A DNA stretch of 5,069 nt from NCBI GenBank assembly GCA_947384095.1, contig CANDFU010000170.1:1-5069 (forward strand). Reading direction: 5' to 3'. A program made the position numbers and the translations under genes. This document shows positions 1 through 4,151 of this stretch, in pieces (positions within the stretch are counted from its first letter, which is position 1; every line of letters begins with the position of its first letter). Below the pieces are notes generated by a model. It was given only the letters and a program-made list of their open reading frames with translations. It was not told the DNA's origin and made no database searches. This DNA is from an uncultured Roseburia sp. (GTDB lineage: Bacteria > Bacillota > Clostridia > Lachnospirales > Lachnospiraceae).

Positions 1-154
1 ACTGGAGCATAACCAGTTTGTGAGCACCAACCGGAACGTGGCGGTGGAATTAAGAATTACGATGGAGAGTTTCGGGAGCGATCACAAAAAGCAGATTATA
101 AAGGCGCTGGAGGATGCGGGATACCAGCCGAAACAGGTGAGGACGAGCCTGTGA
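1..154 (+). CDS. ilvA: C-terminal end of threonine ammonia-lyase (partial, ACT-like domain)
   Basis: Only the last 50 codons are present. The first complete codon starts at base 2 and the stop is TGA at 152-154. The visible residues have the look of the ACT-like regulatory tail of single-ACT threonine ammonia-lyases: a Glu-His pair (EHNQF) near the start, a beta strand VAVELRITMES, then a helix DHKKQIIKALEDAGY and a short basic tail. In that family the enzyme is a cytosolic PLP protein that deaminates threonine to 2-oxobutanoate, for isoleucine synthesis or threonine catabolism; the tail binds or senses effectors. The PLP domain lies outside the window, so the biosynthetic (ilvA) and catabolic (tdcB) forms cannot be told apart. 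No terminator follows directly, so it may be co-transcribed with the small gene at 260-439. Another ACT-tailed protein is possible. Confidence 0.62.
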   Translation, partial: LEHNQFVSTNRNVAVELRITMESFGSDHKKQIIKALEDAGYQPKQVRTSL

Positions 155-156
155 GA

Positions 157-187
157 ACGGTACGGACGGGCACGGTACGGAACGGGC
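157..187 (+). repeat. Short imperfect tandem repeat (two units)
   Basis: Unit 1 (157-171) is ACGGTACGGACGGGC. Unit 2 (172-187) is the same with one inserted A. The pair lies just after the stop of the upstream gene, in the spacer before the small gene at 260. It is read directly from the sequence; no function is evident. A weak GGCAC/GTGCC pairing (169-173 with 190-194) overlaps it. Confidence 0.85.
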
Positions 188-248
188 GTGTGCCGGAAAA
201 AAGAGACGAAAACTTGTCGGGAATACTGTTTGCCGCTGCTTTTTGCAC

Positions 249-254
249 AGGAGG
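249..254 (+). promoter_or_regulatory. Ribosome binding site (AGGAGG) deciding the start at 260
   Basis: A consensus AGGAGG sits 5 nt before ATG 260. The same frame is open upstream to a GTG at 188, but that start has no Shine-Dalgarno sequence, and the extra residues are compositionally unlike the conserved-looking body of the protein. The start at 260 is therefore preferred. Confidence 0.85.
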
Positions 255-259
255 AAAAG

Positions 260-439
260 ATGGAGCTGAATTACTTTAAAGACAGGCTTTTTGATCTGAT
301 AAATGAAAGCGATGAGCTTGGAGTTGCAGATATTGAGGCAGATGACAGGAAAAATACGTTTTTGATCAGAACGGCGGACGGGAGCGTTATCATGGTGGAA
401 TGCCGGATGATACAGGATAAGGACGTCGGTACCGGATGA
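260..439 (+). CDS. Small acidic conserved-type hypothetical protein (59 aa)
   Basis: I do not recognise a named family. The 59-residue product starts MELNYFKDRL and has an amphipathic N-terminal helix (about 3-16), an acidic middle (ESDELGVADIEADD, about 16-29), and a short beta-like part (NTFLIRTADGSVIMVEC, 32-48) ending in a polar tail. There is no signal peptide or membrane segment, so it should be cytosolic. It has a perfect AGGAGG site and normal spacing, supporting real translation. The upstream gene ends 105 bp earlier and a terminator begins 10 bp after the stop, so it is the last gene of the upstream unit and not part of the ylxM-ffh operon. My impression is that similar small proteins occur near ffh in Lachnospiraceae, but that is from memory and gives no function. 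Confidence 0.75.
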   Translation: MELNYFKDRLFDLINESDELGVADIEADDRKNTFLIRTADGSVIMVECRMIQDKDVGTG

Positions 440-448
440 GAATGAATG

Positions 449-482
449 AGGTGTCAAGAAAAAATACTTGACACCTGTTTTT
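449..482 (+). terminator. Rho-independent terminator after the small gene
   Basis: Arms AGGTGTCAAG (449-458) and CTTGACACCT (467-476) form a perfect 10-bp stem with an 8-nt A-rich loop, followed by GTTTTTG (T run 478-482). It lies 10 nt after the stop at 439 and should end transcription of the upstream unit. The stem has only 50% GC and the U-run is short, so termination may be leaky. The right arm also contains TTGACA (see the promoter entry). Confidence 0.85.
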
Positions 483-494
483 GTTTGTGATAAT
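468..494 (+). promoter_or_regulatory. Putative sigma-A promoter for ylxM-ffh, overlapping the terminator
   Basis: A perfect -35 box TTGACA (468-473) lies in the right arm of the terminator stem. A -10-like GATAAT (489-494) follows after 15 nt, preceded by TG at 486-487 (extended -10, TGtGATAAT). The 15-nt spacer is shorter than the optimal 17. The predicted start (about 500-502) would leave only about 12 nt of leader, with the Shine-Dalgarno sequence at its 5' end. Those two weaknesses keep confidence moderate. Confidence 0.5.
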
Positions 495-512
495 CTACGT
501 AAGGTGATTGCG

Positions 513-857
513 ATGGAAGAAAAAGTGGAACAGGCATACCTGTATGATTTCTATGGAGAGCTTCTGAACCGCCATCAGAGAAAGCTGTACGAGGCCTTTA
601 TATTCCAGGATTTTACGCTCAGTGAGATTGCGGACGAGGAGGGGATCAGCCGGCAGGGGGTGCATGACGTGATAAAGCGGTGTACGAAGACTCTGGCGGA
701 TTATGAGGCAAAGCTTCATCTGGTCGATAAGTTTTTGTCGGTAAAGCAGAAAGTGAGCCGGATACAGGAGCTTGCAGAGCAGTCCCGAAAGAGGCAGGAC
801 GACGCGGTTATGGAGGAGATCAGACGGATTTCCGGGCAGATTTTAGAGGAGTTATAG
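513..857 (+). CDS. ylxM: YlxM/p13-type DNA-binding-like protein, SRP-associated (UPF0122)
   Basis: The 114-residue protein matches the YlxM family, which sits beside ffh in Firmicutes and has been linked to the signal recognition particle. Residues about 18-56 form a sigma-70 region-4-like helix-turn-helix: [12 protein letters not shown], then [20 protein letters not shown] (35-54), where ISRQGV is the recognition-helix signature. Residues 57-114 are a charged, probably coiled-coil helix (KTLADYEAK to [11 protein letters not shown]). The start is ATG 513, chosen because AAGGTG (501-506) lies 6 nt upstream. The frame extends back to a TTG at 468, but that lies inside the terminator stem and has no RBS. 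The stop TAG (855-857) directly abuts the ffh ATG with no gap, so translational coupling with ffh is likely. The family is well recognised; the molecular role is known only in outline. Confidence 0.93.
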   Translation: MEEKVEQAYLYDFYGELLNRHQRKLYEAFIFQDFTLSEIADEEGISRQGVHDVIKRCTKTLADYEAKLHLVDKFLSVKQKVSRIQELAEQSRKRQDDAVMEEIRRISGQILEEL

Positions 858-2204
858 ATGGCATTTGACAGCTTGTCGGAGAAACTTCAGAATGTATTTA
901 AAAATTTAAGAAGCAAAGGCCGGCTGACGGAGGCGGATGTCAGGACTGCGCTCAGGGAGGTAAAGCTGGCGCTGCTGGAGGCAGACGTCAATTTCAAAGT
1001 CGTAAAGCAGTTTGTAAAAGACGTGCAGGAGCGCGCCATCGGGCAGGACGTCATGAACGGCTTAAATCCCGGGCAGATGGTTATAAAGATCGTGAACGAA
1101 GAGATGATACGGCTGATGGGGTCGGAGACGACGGAGATATCGCTTCTTCCCGGCAAGGCGCTCACGGTGATTCTGATGGCGGGTTTGCAGGGCGCCGGCA
1201 AGACGACGACGACAGCGAAAATCGCCGGGAAGTTTAAGCAGAAGGGAAAAAAGGTTCTGCTCGCCGCCTGTGACGTATACCGTCCGGCTGCAATTGAACA
1301 GCTTCAGATCAACGGGCAGAAACAGGGCGTGGAAGTCTTCTCGATGGGCGATAAGAATACGCCGGTGAACATCGCCAGGGCCGCCGTCGAACATGCTCTG
1401 CGGCACGATTACAATATCCTGGTCCTGGATACGGCAGGGCGCCTTCACATTGATGAGGATATGATGGCAGAGCTTGCGCAGATCAAGGAAAACGTCGACG
1501 TGCACCAGACGATCCTGGTTGTGGACGCCATGACCGGACAGGACGCCGTCAACGTCGCAAAGCAGTTTGACGAGAAAATCGGCGTCGACGGCGTGATTGT
1601 GACAAAGCTGGACGGCGATACCAGAGGCGGAGCGGCGCTTTCCATCCGCGCGGTGACGGGAAAGCCGATCCTCTTTGTGGGAATGGGGGAAAAGCTTTCC
1701 GATCTGGAACAGTTTTATCCGGATCGTATGGCGTCGCGTATTCTGGGAATGGGCGACGTGCTCACGCTCATTGAAAAGGCGCAGGAGGAGTTTGACGAGG
1801 AAAAGGCGAAAAAACTCGAAGAGAAGATGCGCAAAAATGAGTTTGACTTTGAGATGTACCTGGAATCGATGAGCCAGATGAAAAAGATGGGCGGCCTGTC
1901 GGGCGTTCTCGGCCTGATGCCGGGGCTTGGCGGCGGAAAGATGCCGGAGATTGACGAGGCGGCGGCGGAGAAGAGCATGGCGCGGACAGAGGCGATCATC
2001 TATTCCATGACGCCAAGGGAGCGGCAGGATCCGGGGCTTTTAAATCCGGGCAGAAAGCGGCGGATTGCACAGGGGGCAGGCGTCGATATTTCCGAGGTGA
2101 ACCGGCTGGTAAAGCAGTTTGATCAGATGAAAAAGATGATGAAACAGATGCCCGGCATGATGAAAAAAAATAAACGGGGCATGTTTAAAGGGCTTCCGTT
2201 CTGA
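858..2204 (+). CDS. ffh: Signal recognition particle protein Ffh (SRP54 homologue)
   Basis: This 448-residue GTPase binds SRP RNA and signal peptides on nascent chains and delivers ribosomes to the FtsY receptor at the membrane. The N domain (about 1-95) carries ALLEADV (38-44). The G domain shows the P-loop GLQGAGKTTTTAK (109-121), DVYRPAA (139-145), DTAGR (191-195), DAMTGQDA (223-230), TKLDGDTRGGAA (249-260) and GMGEKLSDLEQF (275-286). The methionine-rich M domain (about 328-431) has the finger-loop segment GVLGLMPGLGGG (349-360) and the RNA-binding helix-turn-helix RKRRIAQGAGVDISEVNRL (399-417), followed by a Met/Lys-rich end. Many homologues have GSG where this one has GAG at 406-408, a conservative change. 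Length is normal. GAGGAG (846-851) is 6 nt upstream of ATG 858. FtsY and the SRP RNA gene are not in the window. Confidence 0.98.
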   Translation: MAFDSLSEKLQNVFKNLRSKGRLTEADVRTALREVKLALLEADVNFKVVKQFVKDVQERAIGQDVMNGLNPGQMVIKIVNEEMIRLMGSETTEISLLPGKALTVILMAGLQGAGKTTTTAKIAGKFKQKGKKVLLAACDVYRPAAIEQLQINGQKQGVEVFSMGDKNTPVNIARAAVEHALRHDYNILVLDTAGRLHIDEDMMAELAQIKENVDVHQTILVVDAMTGQDAVNVAKQFDEKIGVDGVIVTKLDGDTRGGAALSIRAVTGKPILFVGMGEKLSDLEQFYPDRMASRILGMGDVLTLIEKAQEEFDEEKAKKLEEKMRKNEFDFEMYLESMSQMKKMGGLSGVLGLMPGLGGGKMPEIDEAAAEKSMARTEAIIYSMTPRERQDPGLLNPGRKRRIAQGAGVDISEVNRLVKQFDQMKKMMKQMPGMMKKNKRGMFKGLPF

Positions 2205-2215
2205 GCAGTCAGAAC

Positions 2216-2229
2216 AGCGCAATTGCGCT
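2216..2229. repeat. Perfect 14-bp palindrome in the ffh-rpsP spacer
   Basis: AGCGCAATTGCGCT is fully self-complementary and can form a 5-bp stem with an AATT loop in RNA. It lies 12 nt after the ffh stop, in the 73-bp spacer before rpsP, and is followed by an AT-rich stretch (2231-2243) without a clean U-run. It could be a weak attenuator, an RNA processing site, or chance. The spacer also holds a near-repeat, GTCAGAACAGC (2208-2218) and GTCAGAGCAGC (2250-2260). Confidence 0.6.
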
Positions 2230-2262
2230 TTCTAAATATATATGGCATTGTCAGAGCAGCAT

Positions 2263-2272
2263 AAGGAGGTGA
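2263..2272 (+). promoter_or_regulatory. Strong ribosome binding site of rpsP (AAGGAGGTGA)
   Basis: AAGGAGGTGA is a ten-base match to the anti-SD region of 16S rRNA, as expected for a highly expressed ribosomal protein. It fixes the start at ATG 2278. The in-frame ATG at 2242 lies upstream of this site, without its own SD, and is not used. Confidence 0.92.
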
Positions 2273-2277
2273 GAGTG

Positions 2278-2523
2278 ATGGCAGTAAAGATCCGGTTGAG
2301 AAGGATGGGACAGAAAAAAGCTCCTTTCTATAGAATCGTGGTTGCGGATTCCAGATCCCCGAGGGACGGAAAATGCATCGATGAGATTGGGACTTATGAT
2401 CCGACGAAAAACCCGACCGAGTACCATGTCAACGAGGAGCTGGCGAAAAAATGGCTGGCGAACGGCGCACAGCCGACGGATACCGTGGCACGGATTTTCA
2501 AATCGGCTGGTATCAGCAAATAG
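2278..2523 (+). CDS. rpsP: 30S ribosomal protein S16
   Basis: The 81-residue product is a normal-length bacterial S16, a primary/early 30S assembly protein that binds 16S rRNA in the body of the small subunit. The N-terminus carries the family signature: [20 protein letters not shown] (3-22), followed by [10 protein letters not shown] (23-32) and then IGTYDP (37-42). The C-terminal part, [20 protein letters not shown] (54-73), matches the conserved helix and GAQPTDTV motif. The start is ATG 2278 behind a very strong Shine-Dalgarno; a tandem GTG at 2275 is in frame but less well placed. It lies 73 bp after ffh and 19 bp before khpA, the standard Firmicutes order, and is likely co-transcribed with both. 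Nothing in the sequence is abnormal. Confidence 0.98.
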   Translation: MAVKIRLRRMGQKKAPFYRIVVADSRSPRDGKCIDEIGTYDPTKNPTEYHVNEELAKKWLANGAQPTDTVARIFKSAGISK

Positions 2524-2542
2524 GATCAGTGAGGTGGACCTG

Positions 2543-2770
2543 ATGAAAAAATTAGTTGAAGTAATTGCCAGATCACTTGTCGATTGCCCGGAGGAGGTCG
2601 TCGTGACCGAGACCGAGAATGAGAAAGCCATTATTTTGGAACTGCATGTGGCACAGTCTGACATGGGCAAGGTAATCGGCAAACAGGGCCGCATTGCAAA
2701 AGCAATCCGTGCCGTTGTGAAGGCGGCTGCCTCAAAAGAAGAAAAAAAGGTTATTGTCGAGATTGTATGA
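2543..2770 (+). CDS. khpA: KH-domain RNA-binding protein KhpA (YlqC family)
   Basis: The 75-residue protein is a single KH domain, the KhpA/YlqC family that lies between rpsP and rimM in Gram-positive bacteria. The KH core is VVVTETENEKAIILELHV (19-36), followed by SDMGKVIGKQGRIAKAIRAV (39-58) with the GxxG loop GKQG at 46-49, then the last strand KKVIVEIV (68-75). In streptococci KhpA pairs with KhpB (EloR/Jag) and affects cell elongation and small-RNA biology; that is family knowledge, not visible here. Start ATG 2543 has GAGGTG (2531-2536) 6 nt upstream. A longer reading of the same frame would begin inside rpsP (2342) and is not supported. A terminator begins 10 nt after the stop, making khpA the last gene of this unit. 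Confidence 0.95.
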   Translation: MKKLVEVIARSLVDCPEEVVVTETENEKAIILELHVAQSDMGKVIGKQGRIAKAIRAVVKAAASKEEKKVIVEIV

Positions 2771-2780
2771 CAACCTTTCG

Positions 2781-2828
2781 GCTATCTCAATCGTGAGTAT
2801 GTTTCTCACTTTTGAAGATAGCTTTTTT
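2781..2828 (+). terminator. Rho-independent terminator after khpA
   Basis: Outer arm GCTATCTCAA (2781-2790) pairs with TTGAAGATAGC (2812-2822) with one bulged A. An inner stem GTGAG/CTCAC (2793-2797 with 2805-2809) caps it with a 7-nt loop, and six T follow (2823-2828). The strong stem and T run mark the end of the ylxM-ffh-rpsP-khpA unit, or partial attenuation before rimM. Confidence 0.9.
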
Positions 2829-2856
2829 CACTTTATAGGAAATTGCGTCCTATAAA
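2827..2856 (+). promoter_or_regulatory. Possible promoter for rimM-DUF4190-trmD
   Basis: A TTCACT box (2827-2832, 4 of 6 to TTGACA) is followed after 18 nt by TATAAA (2851-2856, 5 of 6 to TATAAT). The predicted start is near 2863, at the beginning of the CCCTCC element. A promoter here makes sense directly after a strong terminator, but the -35 is poor and the -10 lies in an inverted-repeat arm, so the match may be incidental. Confidence 0.35.
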
Positions 2857-2857
2857 G
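2831..2857. repeat. Perfect 10-bp inverted repeat downstream of the khpA terminator
   Basis: CTTTATAGGA (2831-2840) and TCCTATAAAG (2848-2857) are exact inverted repeats around a 7-nt loop, AATTGCG. No T run follows on + and none precedes on -, so it is not an ordinary terminator. It looks like a dispersed intergenic element or an operator-like site; my sense that this core recurs in Lachnospiraceae genomes is unverified. Confidence 0.75.
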
Positions 2858-2863
2858 CAAAAG

Positions 2864-2919
2864 CCCTCCGGGCCGGGGAGCGGTGCGGGGAGGGAATAAC
2901 AGGTTTACGACATGGAGGG
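2864..2919 (+). promoter_or_regulatory. rimM leader: anti-SD-like CCCTCC, G-rich run, decoy and true SD
   Basis: CCCTCC (2864-2869) is the exact complement of GGAGGG, which occurs twice downstream: at 2889-2894 and at 2914-2919, the latter being the rimM Shine-Dalgarno. Part of it (CTCC, 2866-2869) can instead pair with GGAG at 2877-2880. The G-runs at 2870-2872, 2875-2878, 2887-2890 and 2892-2894 add quadruplex potential. Together these suggest, without proving, a translational switch. The true SD lies 4 nt before ATG 2924 and decides that start over ATG 2912, which has no SD at usable distance. Confidence 0.45.
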
Positions 2920-2923
2920 AAAA

Positions 2924-3475
2924 ATGGAGGACTTGCTTAAGGTCGGCATTATCACTGCGACGCATGGGCTGCGCGGCGAGGTGAAGGTATTTCCGACAAC
3001 GGATGACCCGGCGCGTTTTAAGAAACTGAAACAGGTAATTTTAGACACGGGAAAAGAGAAAATACAGCTTGAAATTTCAGAAGTCAGATTTTTTAAAAAT
3101 ATGGTTCTCCTCAGGTTTAAGGGGATGGATGATATCAACGATGTACAAAAATACAGACAGAAAGCGCTTTATGTAAGGCGGGAGGATGCGGTAGAACTGG
3201 CGGAAAACGAATATTTTATCGCAGATCTGATCGGCCTTTCGGTGTGGACGGATGAAGGCGGGGAACTCGGGACGCTTGTGAATGTGCTGTCGACGGGAGC
3301 AAACGATGTCTATGTGGTGCGCACCGGCTCCGGGGAAGAACTGCTCCTTCCGGCTATCCGTGAGTGCATAAAAGAGATTAAGATAGAGGAAGGCAGGATG
3401 CTGGTGCACCTGATGCCGGGCCTGCGCGAGGCCAATCAGAAGAGCAGACGGCCGGAAAAAGAGGGGAAAAGATAA
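2924..3475 (+). CDS. rimM: Ribosome maturation factor RimM (16S rRNA processing)
   Basis: The 183-residue protein assists assembly of the 30S head; in the known family it binds ribosomal protein S19 and free 30S precursors. The N-terminal RimM barrel begins EDLLKVGIITATHGLRGEVK (2-21) with the hallmark THGLRGEV, followed by FPTTDDPARF and, near 65-83, FKGMDDINDVQKYRQKALYV. The C-terminal PRC-barrel runs from about 97 (YFIADLIGLSV) through GTLVNVLSTGANDVYVV (116-132) to ELLLPAIRECI (139-149). The last 15 residues are charged and dispensable-looking (NQKSRRPEKEGKR). Start ATG 2924 is preferred over ATG 2912 because GGAGGG (2914-2919) is correctly placed only for the former, and MEDLL is the usual N-terminus. 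The gap from khpA is unusually long (153 nt) and holds a terminator. The next gene begins 1 nt after the stop. Confidence 0.96.
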   Translation: MEDLLKVGIITATHGLRGEVKVFPTTDDPARFKKLKQVILDTGKEKIQLEISEVRFFKNMVLLRFKGMDDINDVQKYRQKALYVRREDAVELAENEYFIADLIGLSVWTDEGGELGTLVNVLSTGANDVYVVRTGSGEELLLPAIRECIKEIKIEEGRMLVHLMPGLREANQKSRRPEKEGKR

Positions 3476-3476
3476 G

Positions 3477-4136
3477 ATGGCGAGATATATACGGGAAGTG
3501 GAGCTGAACCGCCCGGAAGATTTTGTGCAGTATATTATGACGGATTTTCTGAGCAGACATGGGTTTAAACTGGTGGATTTTCAGGGGGAGCAGGTCTACC
3601 GCACCGGCGGAGGCCTTGTGGAGATACCGAAATTTCTGTCGTGGGGCTATTGGAACGGTATTTTCCATGTGGAGGCCTGGACCAGAAACTGCTGGCTGCC
3701 GGGGGTGTACGGCGAGGAAAATGCCATGACCGGATTTATGGGATGTGTTCCCAAAAGCGCATACAAAAAAGATATTGAAGAACTGATCGGGCTTTTGTAC
3801 CAGCCTCTGCCCGTGAATCAGGGGATGCAGCCGCAGGCCGCGGCGGGCGGCCCGGCTGCACCTTATCCTTACGGGCAGCAGCCGGTTCTTGTCAGGGGAA
3901 CCGACATGTCCCGCTATGCCACAATGGCATTTGTATTTGCGATGGCCGGTGTCTGGGTGGCGCTTATCGTGCCAATCGTCGGCGTTCTGTTCGGCGTGCT
4001 TGGGATTACTTACGCCGGTAAAGGGAAGCTTTCGTCCAGAGAAGGGCTGGCGACGGGGGGAATGGTGATCGGGATCATCGCGATTGTGATAGCTGTTGTG
4101 GTGTGGATATTAAGAATTTTCTTGTTTCTGTTTTAG
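3477..4136 (+). CDS. DUF4190-type two-helix membrane protein with soluble N-terminal domain
   Basis: The function is unknown. The 219-residue product has three parts. Residues 1-111 are a soluble domain without signal peptide, rich in aromatics, with VEAWTRNCWLPGVYGEENA (65-83) and GFMGCVPK (86-93); this resembles an N-terminal module I associate, from memory, with zinc-ribbon or DUF4190 proteins of clostridia. Residues 112-140 are a Pro/Gln/Ala linker (MQPQAAAGGPAAPYPYGQQP, 117-136). Residues 147-219 are two hydrophobic helices (about 148-178 and 191-218) joined by AGKGKLSSREGLATGG, the usual DUF4190 pattern. It begins 1 nt after the rimM stop with GAGGGG (3461-3466) 10 nt upstream, and its stop overlaps the trmD ribosome binding site, so it is embedded in the operon. 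A membrane protein here is not part of the usual rimM-trmD order; its role in translation is unproven. Confidence 0.85.
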   Translation: MARYIREVELNRPEDFVQYIMTDFLSRHGFKLVDFQGEQVYRTGGGLVEIPKFLSWGYWNGIFHVEAWTRNCWLPGVYGEENAMTGFMGCVPKSAYKKDIEELIGLLYQPLPVNQGMQPQAAAGGPAAPYPYGQQPVLVRGTDMSRYATMAFVFAMAGVWVALIVPIVGVLFGVLGITYAGKGKLSSREGLATGGMVIGIIAIVIAVVVWILRIFLFLF

Positions 4137-4151
4137 GAGGCGGTGTCCGGC

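Noticed and set aside
211..235. Promoter-like TTGTCG and AATACT before the small gene
   Set aside because: The boxes overlap or are wrongly spaced and do not form a -35/-10 pair.
188..259. GTG-initiated N-terminal extension of the small protein
   Set aside because: There is no Shine-Dalgarno before GTG 188, while a perfect AGGAGG precedes ATG 260. The extension is compositionally unlike the rest.
50..457. Minus-strand open frame of 135 codons over the upstream region
   Set aside because: It runs antisense across the acidic small gene and the terminator stem, has no RBS, and its product has no coherent domain pattern.
468..512. TTG-initiated extension of YlxM
   Set aside because: It would start inside the terminator stem and the -35 box; ATG 513 has an SD and the usual YlxM N-terminus.
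1062..1505. Minus-strand open frame of 147 codons inside ffh
   Set aside because: A shadow of the ffh coding frame; the sense frame has all SRP54 motifs.
2231..2243. AT-rich TAAATATATAT as a promoter for rpsP
   Set aside because: No -35-like sequence lies 15-19 nt upstream, so I see no supported promoter here.
2242..2277. Upstream ATG for rpsP
   Set aside because: It precedes the strong SD (2263-2272), which would then be inside the coding region; S16 normally begins MAVKIRL.
2912..2923. First ATG (MEGK) as the rimM start
   Set aside because: It has no SD at usable distance; GGAGGG at 2914-2919 serves ATG 2924.
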